Virus record (IMG/VR): IMGVR_UViG_3300010401_000072
Coordinates: 1-28,894 of that record
From: a virus
DNA length: 28,894 nucleotides
Reading direction: 5' to 3' (one strand)
In this document: piece after piece, positions 7,846 through 15,114 of the stretch
Layout of the letters: each line of letters starts with the position of its first letter
Numbering within the stretch: the stretch's first letter is position 1
Notes under the pieces: generated by a model
Told to the model about the DNA's origin: nothing
Databases searched by the model: none
The model's input: the letters and a program-made list of their open reading frames with translations, nothing else
Translations under genes and position numbers: made by a program

Positions 7846-8025
7846 ATGGAATCAGCCGAAGAGATTTTAAAATCAATTCCTTATGGAAATGGAACAAAAT
7901 GGATAGCAAAAGAAGTAGCAATCTTAGCCATCAACGCAGCCCGTAAAGAAGCAATAGAAGAATGCGTTATGATAGCAACCGAAGGAGCAAATGAAATACT
8001 AAAACTAATTGACGAATTGAAGTAA
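7846..8025 (+). CDS. small hypothetical protein
   Basis: A 59-residue acidic protein. ATG 7846, one base after the previous stop, gives a natural N-terminus (MESAEEILKSIPYGNG); a longer frame from 7807 would overlap the upstream gene by 38 bases. It is mostly helical, Ala- and Glu-rich (IAKEVAILAINAARKEAIEE). Function unknown. Confidence 0.55.
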   Translation: MESAEEILKSIPYGNGTKWIAKEVAILAINAARKEAIEECVMIATEGANEILKLIDELK

Positions 8026-8044
8026 CCCCTTTAAAACAAATACC

Positions 8045-8188
8045 ATGAAAACAGAAGATATAGAAAAGCATTTTTATGAGTTGGGTAAAAAGGTAGGACA
8101 CTCTAAATTTAATGTGGAGTCTTTTATTTATGGATTCCTTTTAGGATTGGAAATATCATCATTGATTTATATTCTATATGCAAAGTAA
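8045..8188 (+). CDS. small single-span membrane protein, holin candidate
   Basis: A 47-residue reading frame, ATG 8045 to TAA 8188, behind a good A-rich leader. The first half is charged and helical (TEDIEKHFYELGKKVGHSK); the second is one hydrophobic span (about residues 27-45, SFIYGFLLGLEISSLIYIL). A short membrane protein encoded next to an endolysin suggests a holin or spanin-like lysis helper, but this is a context-only inference. Confidence 0.5.
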   Translation: MKTEDIEKHFYELGKKVGHSKFNVESFIYGFLLGLEISSLIYILYAK

Positions 8189-8214
8189 AATTTGAAAGTA
8201 AATTGGCTTGGAGT

Positions 8215-8484
8215 ATGAAAACAAAAAAGAAATATGTTTGGTTTTGGTATAGCGCAGGGCATCTTCAAAGGGTTGAATTTATAAGATGGTGTAAAACTAA
8301 AATGTCTACAGGAAGAGAAGATAATAATAAAATTGGAATTGGTGCCGTGGTAAAAAGCGATTGGCTATTTAAAGTTCATGGAGGGACAAGGCAACAAGCA
8401 ATATTAACTCCATACACTGAATTATATAGAACGCACAGCTCAGGCATGAATCATAGAAATGCAATTAAGAGACCTTCATTATGA
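8215..8484 (+). CDS. small basic hypothetical protein
   Basis: An 89-residue protein rich in Lys, Arg, Trp and His. ATG 8215 is chosen over a TTG at 8203. It starts with KTKKKYVWFWYSAGH and contains a central VKSDWLFKVHGG strand; the last base group overlaps the next ATG. No known family; the charge suggests nucleic-acid or membrane contact. Confidence 0.5.
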   Translation: MKTKKKYVWFWYSAGHLQRVEFIRWCKTKMSTGREDNNKIGIGAVVKSDWLFKVHGGTRQQAILTPYTELYRTHSSGMNHRNAIKRPSL

Positions 8485-8888
8485 TACAAGTAAAATACAA
8501 CGACCAAAAATGGTGCGTACTCCATCAAGGAGTATGGATAGAGGCTTCAGAAAAGGATTGGGATGAAATTGCAAGATGGGCACATTCAGTTGATGAGTGG
8601 GATTTACTATATCACGAATGGCTCCCAACTCCCGATCAAATCTATTCACTTCCTGATGAAGTGGAATTTGAGATTAAGAGTGAAGTAGAAAGTTGCATGT
8701 GTGTTGACTATTGCCCTCACGGAATGTCTCACGATAATTGTAAAACAACAAAACGAACTAAGCAAGTAGCTCACTTAAAGGATAGTGAGCCTAAGAAAGA
8801 AGAACCACATCCTTTTGATGGAAGCTGCGAATTACCTACTCTTGATGAAGCTATTCAAGAGTTAGCTAATAAAATTGAGAGAAGATGA
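8481..8888 (+). CDS. hypothetical protein with Cys/His cluster
   Basis: A 135-residue protein with three regions: a Trp-rich N-terminus (about 10-50, with VWIEASEKDWDEIARW), a Cys/His cluster (about 72-88, CMCVDYCPHGMSHDNC) that looks like a small zinc-binding knuckle, and an acidic C-terminal helix. Its codons use more C and G than the flanking phage genes, which suggests the segment came from a different source. Function unknown. Confidence 0.6.
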   Translation: MIQVKYNDQKWCVLHQGVWIEASEKDWDEIARWAHSVDEWDLLYHEWLPTPDQIYSLPDEVEFEIKSEVESCMCVDYCPHGMSHDNCKTTKRTKQVAHLKDSEPKKEEPHPFDGSCELPTLDEAIQELANKIERR

Positions 8889-8901
8889 AGAGAAACTAAA
8901 A

Positions 8902-9144
8902 ATGTACATGAGCTTACCAAAGGAGGAGATAGCTAAAATGCTACTTGAATGCAATAAATATTTTGACGGAAAGCCTCTACAAGTTACTAATTTGAAAGAC
9001 TCGCAGAGCGAGATAGAATCGCTCTGTGAGAGAGAACAAAATCATTATGAAATCATAGCAGAATATAACAGGAAACTTTTTGCTGCTGAATCGAAAATCA
9101 CAGAACTCGAAAGCAAATTAGCTACTTTAAATCCCAAGAAATGA
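8902..9144 (+). CDS. small coiled-coil protein
   Basis: An 80-residue acidic protein from ATG 8902; a TTG at 8875 would add 9 residues and overlap the preceding gene. The second half (about 40-78, with IESLCEREQNHYEIIAEY and AESKITELESKLATL) has heptad spacing typical of a coiled coil. The gene ends overlapping the ATG of a membrane peptide. Together they could form a soluble partner and membrane piece, but there is no direct evidence. Confidence 0.5.
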   Translation: MYMSLPKEEIAKMLLECNKYFDGKPLQVTNLKDSQSEIESLCEREQNHYEIIAEYNRKLFAAESKITELESKLATLNPKK

Positions 9145-9266
9145 ACAAAAAATTCAAAGAAATATTGAAATATCTCCTTTATATAGGAATTACAGTGTTT
9201 TTTGCTATTCTTTTATGGTTCTATTATACATTATATTCATTATTTAAGACATTTTATTGGATTTAG
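9141..9266 (+). CDS. small membrane protein, holin candidate
   Basis: A 41-residue frame that starts within the previous TGA and ends in TAG at 9264-9266. A basic start (MNKKFKEILK) is followed by one long hydrophobic and aromatic span (YLLYIGITVFFAILLWFYY). It is the last gene before the terminator of the endolysin unit. Size, topology and context fit a holin or pinholin, but no sequence family is recognised. Confidence 0.5.
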   Translation: MNKKFKEILKYLLYIGITVFFAILLWFYYTLYSLFKTFYWI

Positions 9267-9290
9267 TTTTAATTGTTTACAAAAAGAAAG

Positions 9291-9319
9291 AGGAGGAGTT
9301 GAAAAACTTCTCCTTTTTT
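9291..9319 (+). terminator. intrinsic terminator of the lysis unit
   Basis: AGGAGGAGTT (9291-9300) pairs with AACTTCTCCT (9305-9314) with one G-T pair and closes a GAAA tetraloop, followed by a run of T residues to 9319. It lies 24 bases after the last small membrane gene. Confidence 0.85.
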
Positions 9320-9333
9320 ATTAATTTTACATT

Positions 9334-9528
9334 ATGAAAATAGATATATATGAATTCCTTGAGGATTATGATTCCTCAGAACTATCAGAACAAGAATGGG
9401 AAGAAACAATGATGGATGCTTTAGCTGAATATCATGTTCTCTATCCAGATGTTCCTGAAATGAAGTTTAAGAATAGAATTTCTAATTATAAATCCTGGAA
9501 AAGGGAGAAATATGCACCAGAACAATAG
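9334..9528 (+). CDS. small acidic hypothetical protein
   Basis: A 64-residue very acidic protein, mainly helical (DIYEFLEDYDSSELSEQEWE) with a basic C-terminal patch (NRISNYKSWKREKY). It starts 14 bases after a terminator and I found no consensus promoter before it, so it may be expressed from an unrecognised start or by read-through. Small acidic phage proteins often mimic DNA or inhibit host proteins, but nothing specific supports that here. Confidence 0.5.
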   Translation: MKIDIYEFLEDYDSSELSEQEWEETMMDALAEYHVLYPDVPEMKFKNRISNYKSWKREKYAPEQ

Positions 9529-9579
9529 TCATGACTACTTTGCAATCCTTGCGAATATTACACTTTATCAATCAAAAAC

Positions 9580-9897
9580 ATGGTAAATAATTTAGAACTT
9601 ATAAAACCTCTCTTAATATTCCCAAATAAGGATAATTTCTATTTTACACAGATTATACAACGTAAGAAAGATCAGAAGTCAAGAAACTAGAGATAGAATT
9701 AAGGAATCTATTAAAAATAGAATATCTGAAGTAAAATTAAATTTTCAAATGGCTGAACTTATTAGAAAAGAATATAATGAAGGAAAAATTTCACAATATA
9801 GATTAGCTAAAAAGTTCAATGTTTCTAGAACATGTATCCGGACTATTATTCTTAGAAAAATATGGACAGGAATAGATAGAAGATTTAAAAACTGATA
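9580..9897 (+). pseudogene. decayed locus: N-terminal fragment plus endonuclease HTH remnant
   Basis: One continuous frame from ATG 9580 to TGA 9895-9897 is broken by a single TAG at 9688-9690. The first part (36 codons) reads LELIKPLLIFPNKDNFYF then a basic stretch. It looks like the beginning of a longer phage protein, which is a weak recollection only. The second part contains a helix-turn-helix typical of homing-endonuclease tails (KISQYRLAKKFNVSRTCI, then ILRKIW), but no nuclease motif remains. I read this as a scar: an endonuclease insertion whose catalytic part, and most of the target gene, have been lost. The 9529-9579 interval holds nothing else I can support. Confidence 0.45.
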
Positions 9898-9900
9898 ATC

Positions 9901-10098
9901 ATGTATTTGAACAAGAGAGTAGAAGTAAAAATACCAGAAAGAGGGAATAATGGAAAGCTTAATGGAAAATTCACTACTATTGTAGGAATTTGTCAATTAG
10001 AACCACAGAGTAATGAAAAATTAGGTGTAGCTTTGCAGACAGTAGTAGATAGAATGCCTGTCACATTAAATAACTTAAATGATATTAAAATACTATGA
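9901..10098 (+). CDS. small hypothetical protein
   Basis: A 65-residue protein probably forming a small beta barrel (NKRVEVKIPERGN, then GKFTTIVGICQLEPQ). Start follows the decayed locus by 3 bases; stop overlaps the next ATG. This type of short beta protein often accompanies replication operons in such phages, but I do not recognise a family. Confidence 0.55.
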   Translation: MYLNKRVEVKIPERGNNGKLNGKFTTIVGICQLEPQSNEKLGVALQTVVDRMPVTLNNLNDIKIL

Positions 10099-10415
10099 AA
10101 AAATATTTAGTAACAGTAGGAGATACTAATGATGGTGATTATGACACCAAAATTAAAGAAATAACAGACGAACAGATAGAGAAATTTAAACCCATCATAG
10201 AAGCAATCAAAGCATATGAAGGAGACTATAATTTCTTAACGGGAGAAGTGGCTCAAGATCAGGATGAAGATAATGCAGAAATATTATACGGAAATATTGA
10301 AGGATTTAAAGAATTTAAATATTTTGTTCCAAATGGAGACCCTAATTACAGTGGTATACATACATTAGAATCTATTAAACTATTAGTTGTACAAGAAGAA
10401 ACACAATTGTTATGA
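10095..10415 (+). CDS. acidic hypothetical protein
   Basis: A 106-residue acidic alpha/beta protein: an initial strand (KKYLVTVGDTNDGDYD), a helix (TDEQIEKFKPIIEAIKAY), an acidic linker and a C-terminal strand region. ATG overlaps the previous stop, and its own TGA overlaps the start of the metallophosphoesterase. No catalytic motif is visible and the function is unknown. Confidence 0.6.
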   Translation: MKKYLVTVGDTNDGDYDTKIKEITDEQIEKFKPIIEAIKAYEGDYNFLTGEVAQDQDEDNAEILYGNIEGFKEFKYFVPNGDPNYSGIHTLESIKLLVVQEETQLL

Positions 10416-11011
10416 ACAGCTGGTTCACTTCTGACACTCATTATGGACATAAAAACATAGTGAGAGGAACATCTGAATGGGAAAATAAAGATAATGCTCA
10501 AAGAGTGAGAGACTTTGATACTATGGAGGAACATAATGATGCCCTTGTAAAGAGTATTAATTCTGTAGTGAAAGAAGATGATGAATTATGGCATTTAGGC
10601 GATTGGAGCTTCGGAGGGAAGGATAATATCAAGATATTCAGAGATAGGTTGAAATGTAAAAATATCCACCTTATATTTGGTAATCATGATCAACATATAG
10701 AACCCTTGAATTCTCTATATAGGGAATTATTTAAAAGTTGTCAATATGTTAAAAATCTATCATTCAAAAAAGATGGTATAAAAACAAATCTATTTCTATC
10801 TCATTATAGCCATCAAGTTTGGGCAAAATCAAATCATGACACAATTCATTTATTTGGACATTCACACGGATCGCTGAAAGGTATAGGAAAATCAATGGAT
10901 GTAGGAGTCGATACAAATAATTTATATCCATATCATCTTGAAGAAATTATTTATATTATGAAGGATATTTCAGTAGAATTTATCGATCACCATAACATTT
11001 TGACCAATTAG
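10412..11011 (+). CDS. calcineurin-like metallophosphoesterase
   Basis: A 199-residue metal-dependent phosphoesterase. All main motifs are present: I SDTHYGH (D and H at about 7-9), II HLGDWSFGG (about 63-71), III FGNHDQH (about 88-94), IV LSHYSH and V LFGHSHG. Five motifs together point to an active two-metal centre. The family hydrolyses phosphodiesters or phosphomonoesters ranging from cyclic nucleotides to DNA ends and capped nucleotides; the substrate cannot be read from sequence. It could serve nucleotide turnover or destroy host signalling nucleotides. The gene directly precedes the promoter of the HNH endonuclease. Confidence 0.85.
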   Translation: MNSWFTSDTHYGHKNIVRGTSEWENKDNAQRVRDFDTMEEHNDALVKSINSVVKEDDELWHLGDWSFGGKDNIKIFRDRLKCKNIHLIFGNHDQHIEPLNSLYRELFKSCQYVKNLSFKKDGIKTNLFLSHYSHQVWAKSNHDTIHLFGHSHGSLKGIGKSMDVGVDTNNLYPYHLEEIIYIMKDISVEFIDHHNILTN

Positions 11012-11043
11012 TTTGGAATATTTAACATTTTTACATATATTTG
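11012..11043 (+). promoter_or_regulatory. Bacteroidota-type promoter for HNH endonuclease
   Basis: TTTG at 11012-11015 begins directly after the stop codon of the phosphoesterase. After exactly 20 bases comes TATATTTG (11036-11043), a full match to TAnnTTTG. The leader to ATG 11065 would be about 15 bases. Confidence 0.8.
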
Positions 11044-11064
11044 TAAGGTCAAAATTATAAATAT

Positions 11065-11589
11065 ATGTTAAAGAAATGTTGTATATGTGAATTAGACTTT
11101 CCTTCCACAATAGAGTTTTTCCATCGTAGAAAATCATCCATAGATGGACTTAGATGTGATTGTAAGTCATGTAGAAAAGAAAAAAAGAAGAAAGATTATA
11201 GTAAACCTTTAAAAAAGTGTTCAAATTGTAATATTGAAAAACCTAATACGAATGAATATTTTCATATAAAAAATGGGGGATTAAGAGCTAGAAATAGATC
11301 TCTTTGTAAAGAATGTCATAAAAGATGGTGTAGAAAGAATCATTTATTGAAAAAGTATAAAATAAGTGAAGAGGATTATGATAATTTATATAAAGAACAA
11401 GAAGGAAAATGTAAGATTTGTAACGTTCATTATAATTCTCTAGTTATAGATCATAATCATAATACAAATCAAGTTAGGTCTTTATTATGTGATAATTGTA
11501 ATACAGGGATTGGTATGTTAAAAGAAAATATAGAGATTATGAAAAGTGCGATAGAATATTTAAAGTATCATAATACAAAAACTAATTAA
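11065..11589 (+). CDS. HNH endonuclease, recombination endonuclease VII type
   Basis: A 174-residue DNA endonuclease. Two zinc-ribbon repeats (KKCCIC...CDCKSC at about 4-36, KKCSNC...LCKECH at about 50-80) precede the endonuclease VII core at about 112-155: GKCKICNVH, VIDHNHNTNQVR with the catalytic DHxH, and LLCDNCNTGIGML. T4 endonuclease VII resolves branched DNA, but free-standing phage members with extra zinc repeats usually behave as homing endonucleases. The private promoter and intergenic position favour homing. Confidence 0.85.
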   Translation: MLKKCCICELDFPSTIEFFHRRKSSIDGLRCDCKSCRKEKKKKDYSKPLKKCSNCNIEKPNTNEYFHIKNGGLRARNRSLCKECHKRWCRKNHLLKKYKISEEDYDNLYKEQEGKCKICNVHYNSLVIDHNHNTNQVRSLLCDNCNTGIGMLKENIEIMKSAIEYLKYHNTKTN

Positions 11590-11601
11590 AAAAACAAAAT
11601 T

Positions 11602-12030
11602 ATGGGAAAATTTAGATTAAATAGAGAACAATTTAATAAATGGCTTAGAGCCTTGAAATCAGGGAAATATAAACAGACAATAGGAACTTTGAATGATAGA
11701 AAAGGGTATTGTTGTTTAGGAGTAGCTTGTAAGGTTATTATTCCGAAAGAAAAATTGCAATATGAAAAAGATTTTGATGATGAAGGAAACGAAACAAAAA
11801 GTGAATATCTCGAAGGATTACTGCCAGATGAACAAAAATATGCTCCTCAATGGCTTGTAGAAATAAATGATGATTTTGCAAACAGAAGTAAATTAAATAA
11901 ACATTTATCTACATTAAACGATGAGGATAAATATTCATTTAAGCAAATAGCAGAAGTTTTAAAAGAAGCCTATCCAGAAAGGAAAAAGGCTAAAATGTCC
12001 ACTAAAAAAGTGTTGAAAAAGAAGAAATAA
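11602..12030 (+). CDS. conserved phage hypothetical protein
   Basis: A 142-residue protein starting with FRLNREQFNKWLRALKSGKY, a pattern I know from many unrelated phages (a WLxALxSGxY helix followed by a CCLGV segment, here YCCLGVACKV), but whose function I cannot name. The middle is acidic; the C-terminus is strongly basic (KKAKMSTKKVLKKKK). It begins 12 bases after the HNH gene behind an A-rich leader. Confidence 0.65.
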   Translation: MGKFRLNREQFNKWLRALKSGKYKQTIGTLNDRKGYCCLGVACKVIIPKEKLQYEKDFDDEGNETKSEYLEGLLPDEQKYAPQWLVEINDDFANRSKLNKHLSTLNDEDKYSFKQIAEVLKEAYPERKKAKMSTKKVLKKKK

Positions 12031-12043
12031 ATATTTAAAATAG

Positions 12044-12075
12044 TTTGTCATTATGACAATATTGATTTATCTTTG
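12044..12075 (+). promoter_or_regulatory. Bacteroidota-type promoter for GIY-YIG endonuclease
   Basis: TTTG at 12044-12047, exactly 20 bases, then TATCTTTG at 12068-12075. Only 4 bases separate the -7 element from the ATG at 12080, so the transcript would be leaderless or nearly so. This also rules out an upstream start at 12053, which would lie inside the promoter. Confidence 0.75.
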
Positions 12076-12079
12076 TAGA

Positions 12080-12652
12080 ATGAAAACAAAAGGTAAATCA
12101 GGAGTTTATATCATTCAAAATATCATAAATCACAAAGTCTATATAGGTGCATCTAATAACACTTATAAAAGACTTTGTGATCATAAAATGTGGCTCCGTA
12201 AGAATAATCATGACAATATCCATCTACAGGCATCTTTTAACAAATATGGAGAAAAGAACTTTACATTTGAGATTTTAGAAGACTGTAATAGAGAATATAT
12301 ATTTTCACAGGAAAATTACTGGTGTAATTTGCTAAACTCTCATGATAGGAGATTTGGTTACAACATTGATCCCACTTCTCCTTATGGAAAAATGGCTGTT
12401 TCTAATGAAACCAAAGAAAGAATGTCTAAAGGAGCTGCAAAAAGAATAGTATATGTATATACTTTATATGGAGATTATTTTGGAGTTTTTACGGATTTAT
12501 ATAAATGCGGAAAATATTTTAGGACAGATGCTCCTAATATTCATAGGAAGATGAATATCACGCAAAATAAGAAGAATTTGATAGATTCTGAAATAAGCAA
12601 ATATCTACTTGTTGATAAAGATATAGATATTTCTCATATAAAGAACAATTGA
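12080..12652 (+). CDS. GIY-YIG homing endonuclease, C-terminally truncated
   Basis: A 190-residue GIY-YIG nuclease: SGVYIIQN at about 7-14, VYIGASNN at about 20-27, then the catalytic-region RLCDHKMWLR, the EKNFTFEILEDC strand and Asn-containing RRFGYNID end of the domain. A NUMOD-like DNA-binding module follows (YVYTLYGDYFGVF and on). The frame then meets TGA at 12650-12652, but an additional NUMOD-like module continues in the same frame to 12835. The gene sits directly before the DNA polymerase gene, a classic homing site. The nuclease domain itself looks intact. Confidence 0.85.
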   Translation: MKTKGKSGVYIIQNIINHKVYIGASNNTYKRLCDHKMWLRKNNHDNIHLQASFNKYGEKNFTFEILEDCNREYIFSQENYWCNLLNSHDRRFGYNIDPTSPYGKMAVSNETKERMSKGAAKRIVYVYTLYGDYFGVFTDLYKCGKYFRTDAPNIHRKMNITQNKKNLIDSEISKYLLVDKDIDISHIKNN

Positions 12653-12835
12653 GATAATATATTTAATGAAATTAGGAATAGCTCTGGAAAATATAAGATA
12701 TATGATTGTTTTGATAAATTTATAGGAAATATAGATTCCAGAAAACTCTCAGATTTACTAAAAGTAGATATATCTTCGGTATGTGGAGCATTTAGTAAGA
12801 AAAGATATATAAAATCCTTAAGAATAACTAAATAA
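12653..12835 (+). pseudogene. in-frame NUMOD-like extension of the GIY-YIG gene
   Basis: After the TGA at 12650 the same frame stays open for 60 codons to TAA 12833-12835. It encodes a second DNA-binding module with the NUMOD layout: KYKIYDCFDKFIGN, an Arg-Lys-Leu-Ser-Asp helix, then LLKVDISSVCGAFSKKRYI. There is no good start codon in the first third. This is best explained by a nonsense mutation removing the last module; rare stop read-through is a less likely option. Confidence 0.6.
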
Positions 12836-12838
12836 ATT

Positions 12839-14818
12839 ATGAAACTTTGGAGAGATATTGATTTTAAGGTGCAGGTGAGTGATATTGAGACTCTAAAAGG
12901 AGCTACAATATTTGGGTTTAAGAATCCTGATACAGGACAAATGACAACTTTCGAGATAAGTAGAAGAAGAAATGATCTCTATAGCTTTGTGAAATTTTAT
13001 GATAAAAGTAGTATAGATTATATTGTAGGATTCAATTTTAAGGGTTTTGATGCCCAAGTTATACAATATATCCTAGAAAACTATGAAAAATGGTGGAATA
13101 ATACAAATATAGAAATTTGTAACATTATATATGTATTTGTTCAGGATTTGATAGATAATCAAAATTATAACTTAAGAGCGCCTTATTGGGAATCTCAATT
13201 TCTTTTACCTGTAATAGACGTATTCAATATCAATGGGTTAGATAATGAAGCGCGTAGAACATCTTTAAAATCGGCAGCTTTTCAAATAGACGGACAGGTG
13301 GAAGAAATGCCTATTCATCACAGTAGGGAAGATTTGACAGATGAAGAGATAGATAAGGTTATTAGTTATATGTATAATGATATAGAAGAAACCGAAAGAC
13401 TTCTAAATATCACTATAGGTAATACTAAGATCAAGGGATATGAAAATAATAATCAATTAGAACTTAGAGTAGCTATTGAGGAAGAATTTGGTCTAAAATG
13501 CTTAAATTTCTCTGAAATTAAGATAGGGGAAGAGCTTTTGAAGCAAAAATATGCAGAAGCTTTAGGTAAGAGTGTAAAAGATATTCCCAGAAAAGGAACA
13601 TTCAGGAAAGAAATAAAACTAAAGAATTGTCTACCTAAATACATCAAATTCCAAACAAAAGAATTACAAGATCTTCACAAGCTTGTAGTAGGGACATCTG
13701 TAAAAATGAATGATAAATTTGAGAATAAATTCAAATTTTATAACACAGAATATGTACAAGGTCTGGGAGGATTACACGCAGATAACTCTGATGAAATATG
13801 GGAGGCTAAAGATGATTATCTACTTCATGATGACGATGTAGCAAGTTATTATCCAGCTATAGTGGTAAATAATAACTATTTTCCATACCATTTAGGTAAG
13901 GAAATATTGAATGTATATAAGGAGCTTTATTTAAAAAGACTAGAATTAAAACCTTTAGCTAAGAAGGACAAAAGAATAAAAGGCATTGTAGAGGCATATA
14001 AACTTATTCTAAATGTATGTTTTGGTAAGTTTGGATCTATGGAGTCTTGGCTATTTGATAAACAGACTCTATATTCAGTTACTCTTACTGGTCAATTTAG
14101 CCTTTTCATGCTAATAGAAATGTTTGAACTTGAAGGAATAAGAGTAATTTCAGCTAATAGTGATGGCGTGACCACATATTTTCATAAAGACAAATTAGAG
14201 AAAAAGAAGGAAATTGTTAAAAAATGGCAAGAAATCACCAATTATCAGGTAGAAACTGTAGAATTTAAGAAATTTGTATATTCTACAGTGAATGATTATA
14301 TAGCCATAAAGACAGATGGAGAAGTGAAGACAAAAGGTGATATGGAAGATCAGCTTTTAATTCATAAAAATAAATCCAGAAATATTGTTCCTTTAGCTAT
14401 AAAAGCCTATTATATAGATGGAATTTCTCCTGAAGAATTTATTCCTAAACATCAAAATATATACGATTTTTGTATTAGAGTCAAATCTTCTAAAGATTTT
14501 CACTATGAAGGAATATCAGAAGAGAATACAAATATATATAACAAACTTATACGTTATTATGTCTCTAAAGAAGGCGAAAAAATATATAAAATTAAGAATA
14601 AAGAGTGCCAAACTAATGCCGTAAGTAGTGCTCAGGTAGAAGCAGGAGAGTATTTAATGAAAGTGTGTAATTTTCTAGATGGAAATACTAAAGTAGAAGA
14701 AGCTGGAATAGATTTCTCCTATTATATAGATAAAACTAGAAAATTAATAGATAAAATAGCTCTACATGGAAGAAAAGCAGTGAAGAAACAACCAGAAAAT
14801 CAATTAACTTTATTTTAA
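12839..14818 (+). CDS. family-B DNA polymerase with 3'-5' exonuclease
   Basis: A 659-residue replicative polymerase. Proofreading motifs: Exo I DIET (D15, E17), Exo II FNFKGFD (D71), Exo III YMYND (Y177, D181). The linking motif is QGLGGLH (about 307-313). Polymerase motif A is DVASYYP with Asp333, motif B is KLILNVCFG (388-396), and motif C reads ANSDG with Asp442; the first Asp of the usual DTDS is Asn here. All other catalytic positions are present. It is small for the family, like other phage enzymes that lack large insertions. The C-terminus ends with QLTLF, close to the clamp-binding QxxLxLF pattern. A homing endonuclease is inserted just upstream. Confidence 0.9.
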   Translation: MKLWRDIDFKVQVSDIETLKGATIFGFKNPDTGQMTTFEISRRRNDLYSFVKFYDKSSIDYIVGFNFKGFDAQVIQYILENYEKWWNNTNIEICNIIYVFVQDLIDNQNYNLRAPYWESQFLLPVIDVFNINGLDNEARRTSLKSAAFQIDGQVEEMPIHHSREDLTDEEIDKVISYMYNDIEETERLLNITIGNTKIKGYENNNQLELRVAIEEEFGLKCLNFSEIKIGEELLKQKYAEALGKSVKDIPRKGTFRKEIKLKNCLPKYIKFQTKELQDLHKLVVGTSVKMNDKFENKFKFYNTEYVQGLGGLHADNSDEIWEAKDDYLLHDDDVASYYPAIVVNNNYFPYHLGKEILNVYKELYLKRLELKPLAKKDKRIKGIVEAYKLILNVCFGKFGSMESWLFDKQTLYSVTLTGQFSLFMLIEMFELEGIRVISANSDGVTTYFHKDKLEKKKEIVKKWQEITNYQVETVEFKKFVYSTVNDYIAIKTDGEVKTKGDMEDQLLIHKNKSRNIVPLAIKAYYIDGISPEEFIPKHQNIYDFCIRVKSSKDFHYEGISEENTNIYNKLIRYYVSKEGEKIYKIKNKECQTNAVSSAQVEAGEYLMKVCNFLDGNTKVEEAGIDFSYYIDKTRKLIDKIALHGRKAVKKQPENQLTLF

Positions 14819-14819
14819 T

Positions 14820-15011
14820 ATGCAAGAAAAACAACAAAAATATCTATATTCTCTCAAGAATGGAGAGAAATTTATACATAACAATCATATTTACACCGTA
14901 TATACACATGAAGGAAATATGTCAGAGGTATTTTCTCAGGGAAAGTGGTCTGCATGGCCTAATTGGAATGGTGTAAGTAATACGAAAGTAACACCTTATA
15001 TCCCTCAATAA
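14820..15011 (+). CDS. small hypothetical protein
   Basis: A 63-residue Trp/Tyr-rich protein, probably a small beta sheet (LYSLKNGEKFIHNNHIYTVY, then GKWSAWPNWNG). Its layout recalls one module of the large repeat protein at 2364. It starts one base after the polymerase stop. Function unknown. Confidence 0.55.
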   Translation: MQEKQQKYLYSLKNGEKFIHNNHIYTVYTHEGNMSEVFSQGKWSAWPNWNGVSNTKVTPYIPQ

Positions 15012-15012
15012 T

Positions 15013-15114
15013 ATGATGGTATTTATAATGATAATAATATTATGCTTCTTTCTTACGTTTGCTACAGAAAGGAGAAATAGGAATGATAATGATATATCAG
15101 GAGGAACTATATGA
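15013..15114 (+). CDS. small membrane peptide
   Basis: A 33-residue frame from ATG 15013, one base after the previous stop, to TGA 15112-15114, which overlaps the next ATG. It has one hydrophobic span (MVFIMIIILCFFLTF) and a polar tail (ERRNRNDND). It fills the only gap in this part of the operon, which supports it being real. Confidence 0.45.
   Translation: MMVFIMIIILCFFLTFATERRNRNDNDISGGTI

Noticed and set aside
9688-12652. Stop-codon reassignment (TAG or TGA read as an amino acid)
   Set aside because: TAG and TGA both end many genes directly before or overlapping the next start, and the long replication genes contain neither in frame. The two interrupted frames are better explained as local decay.
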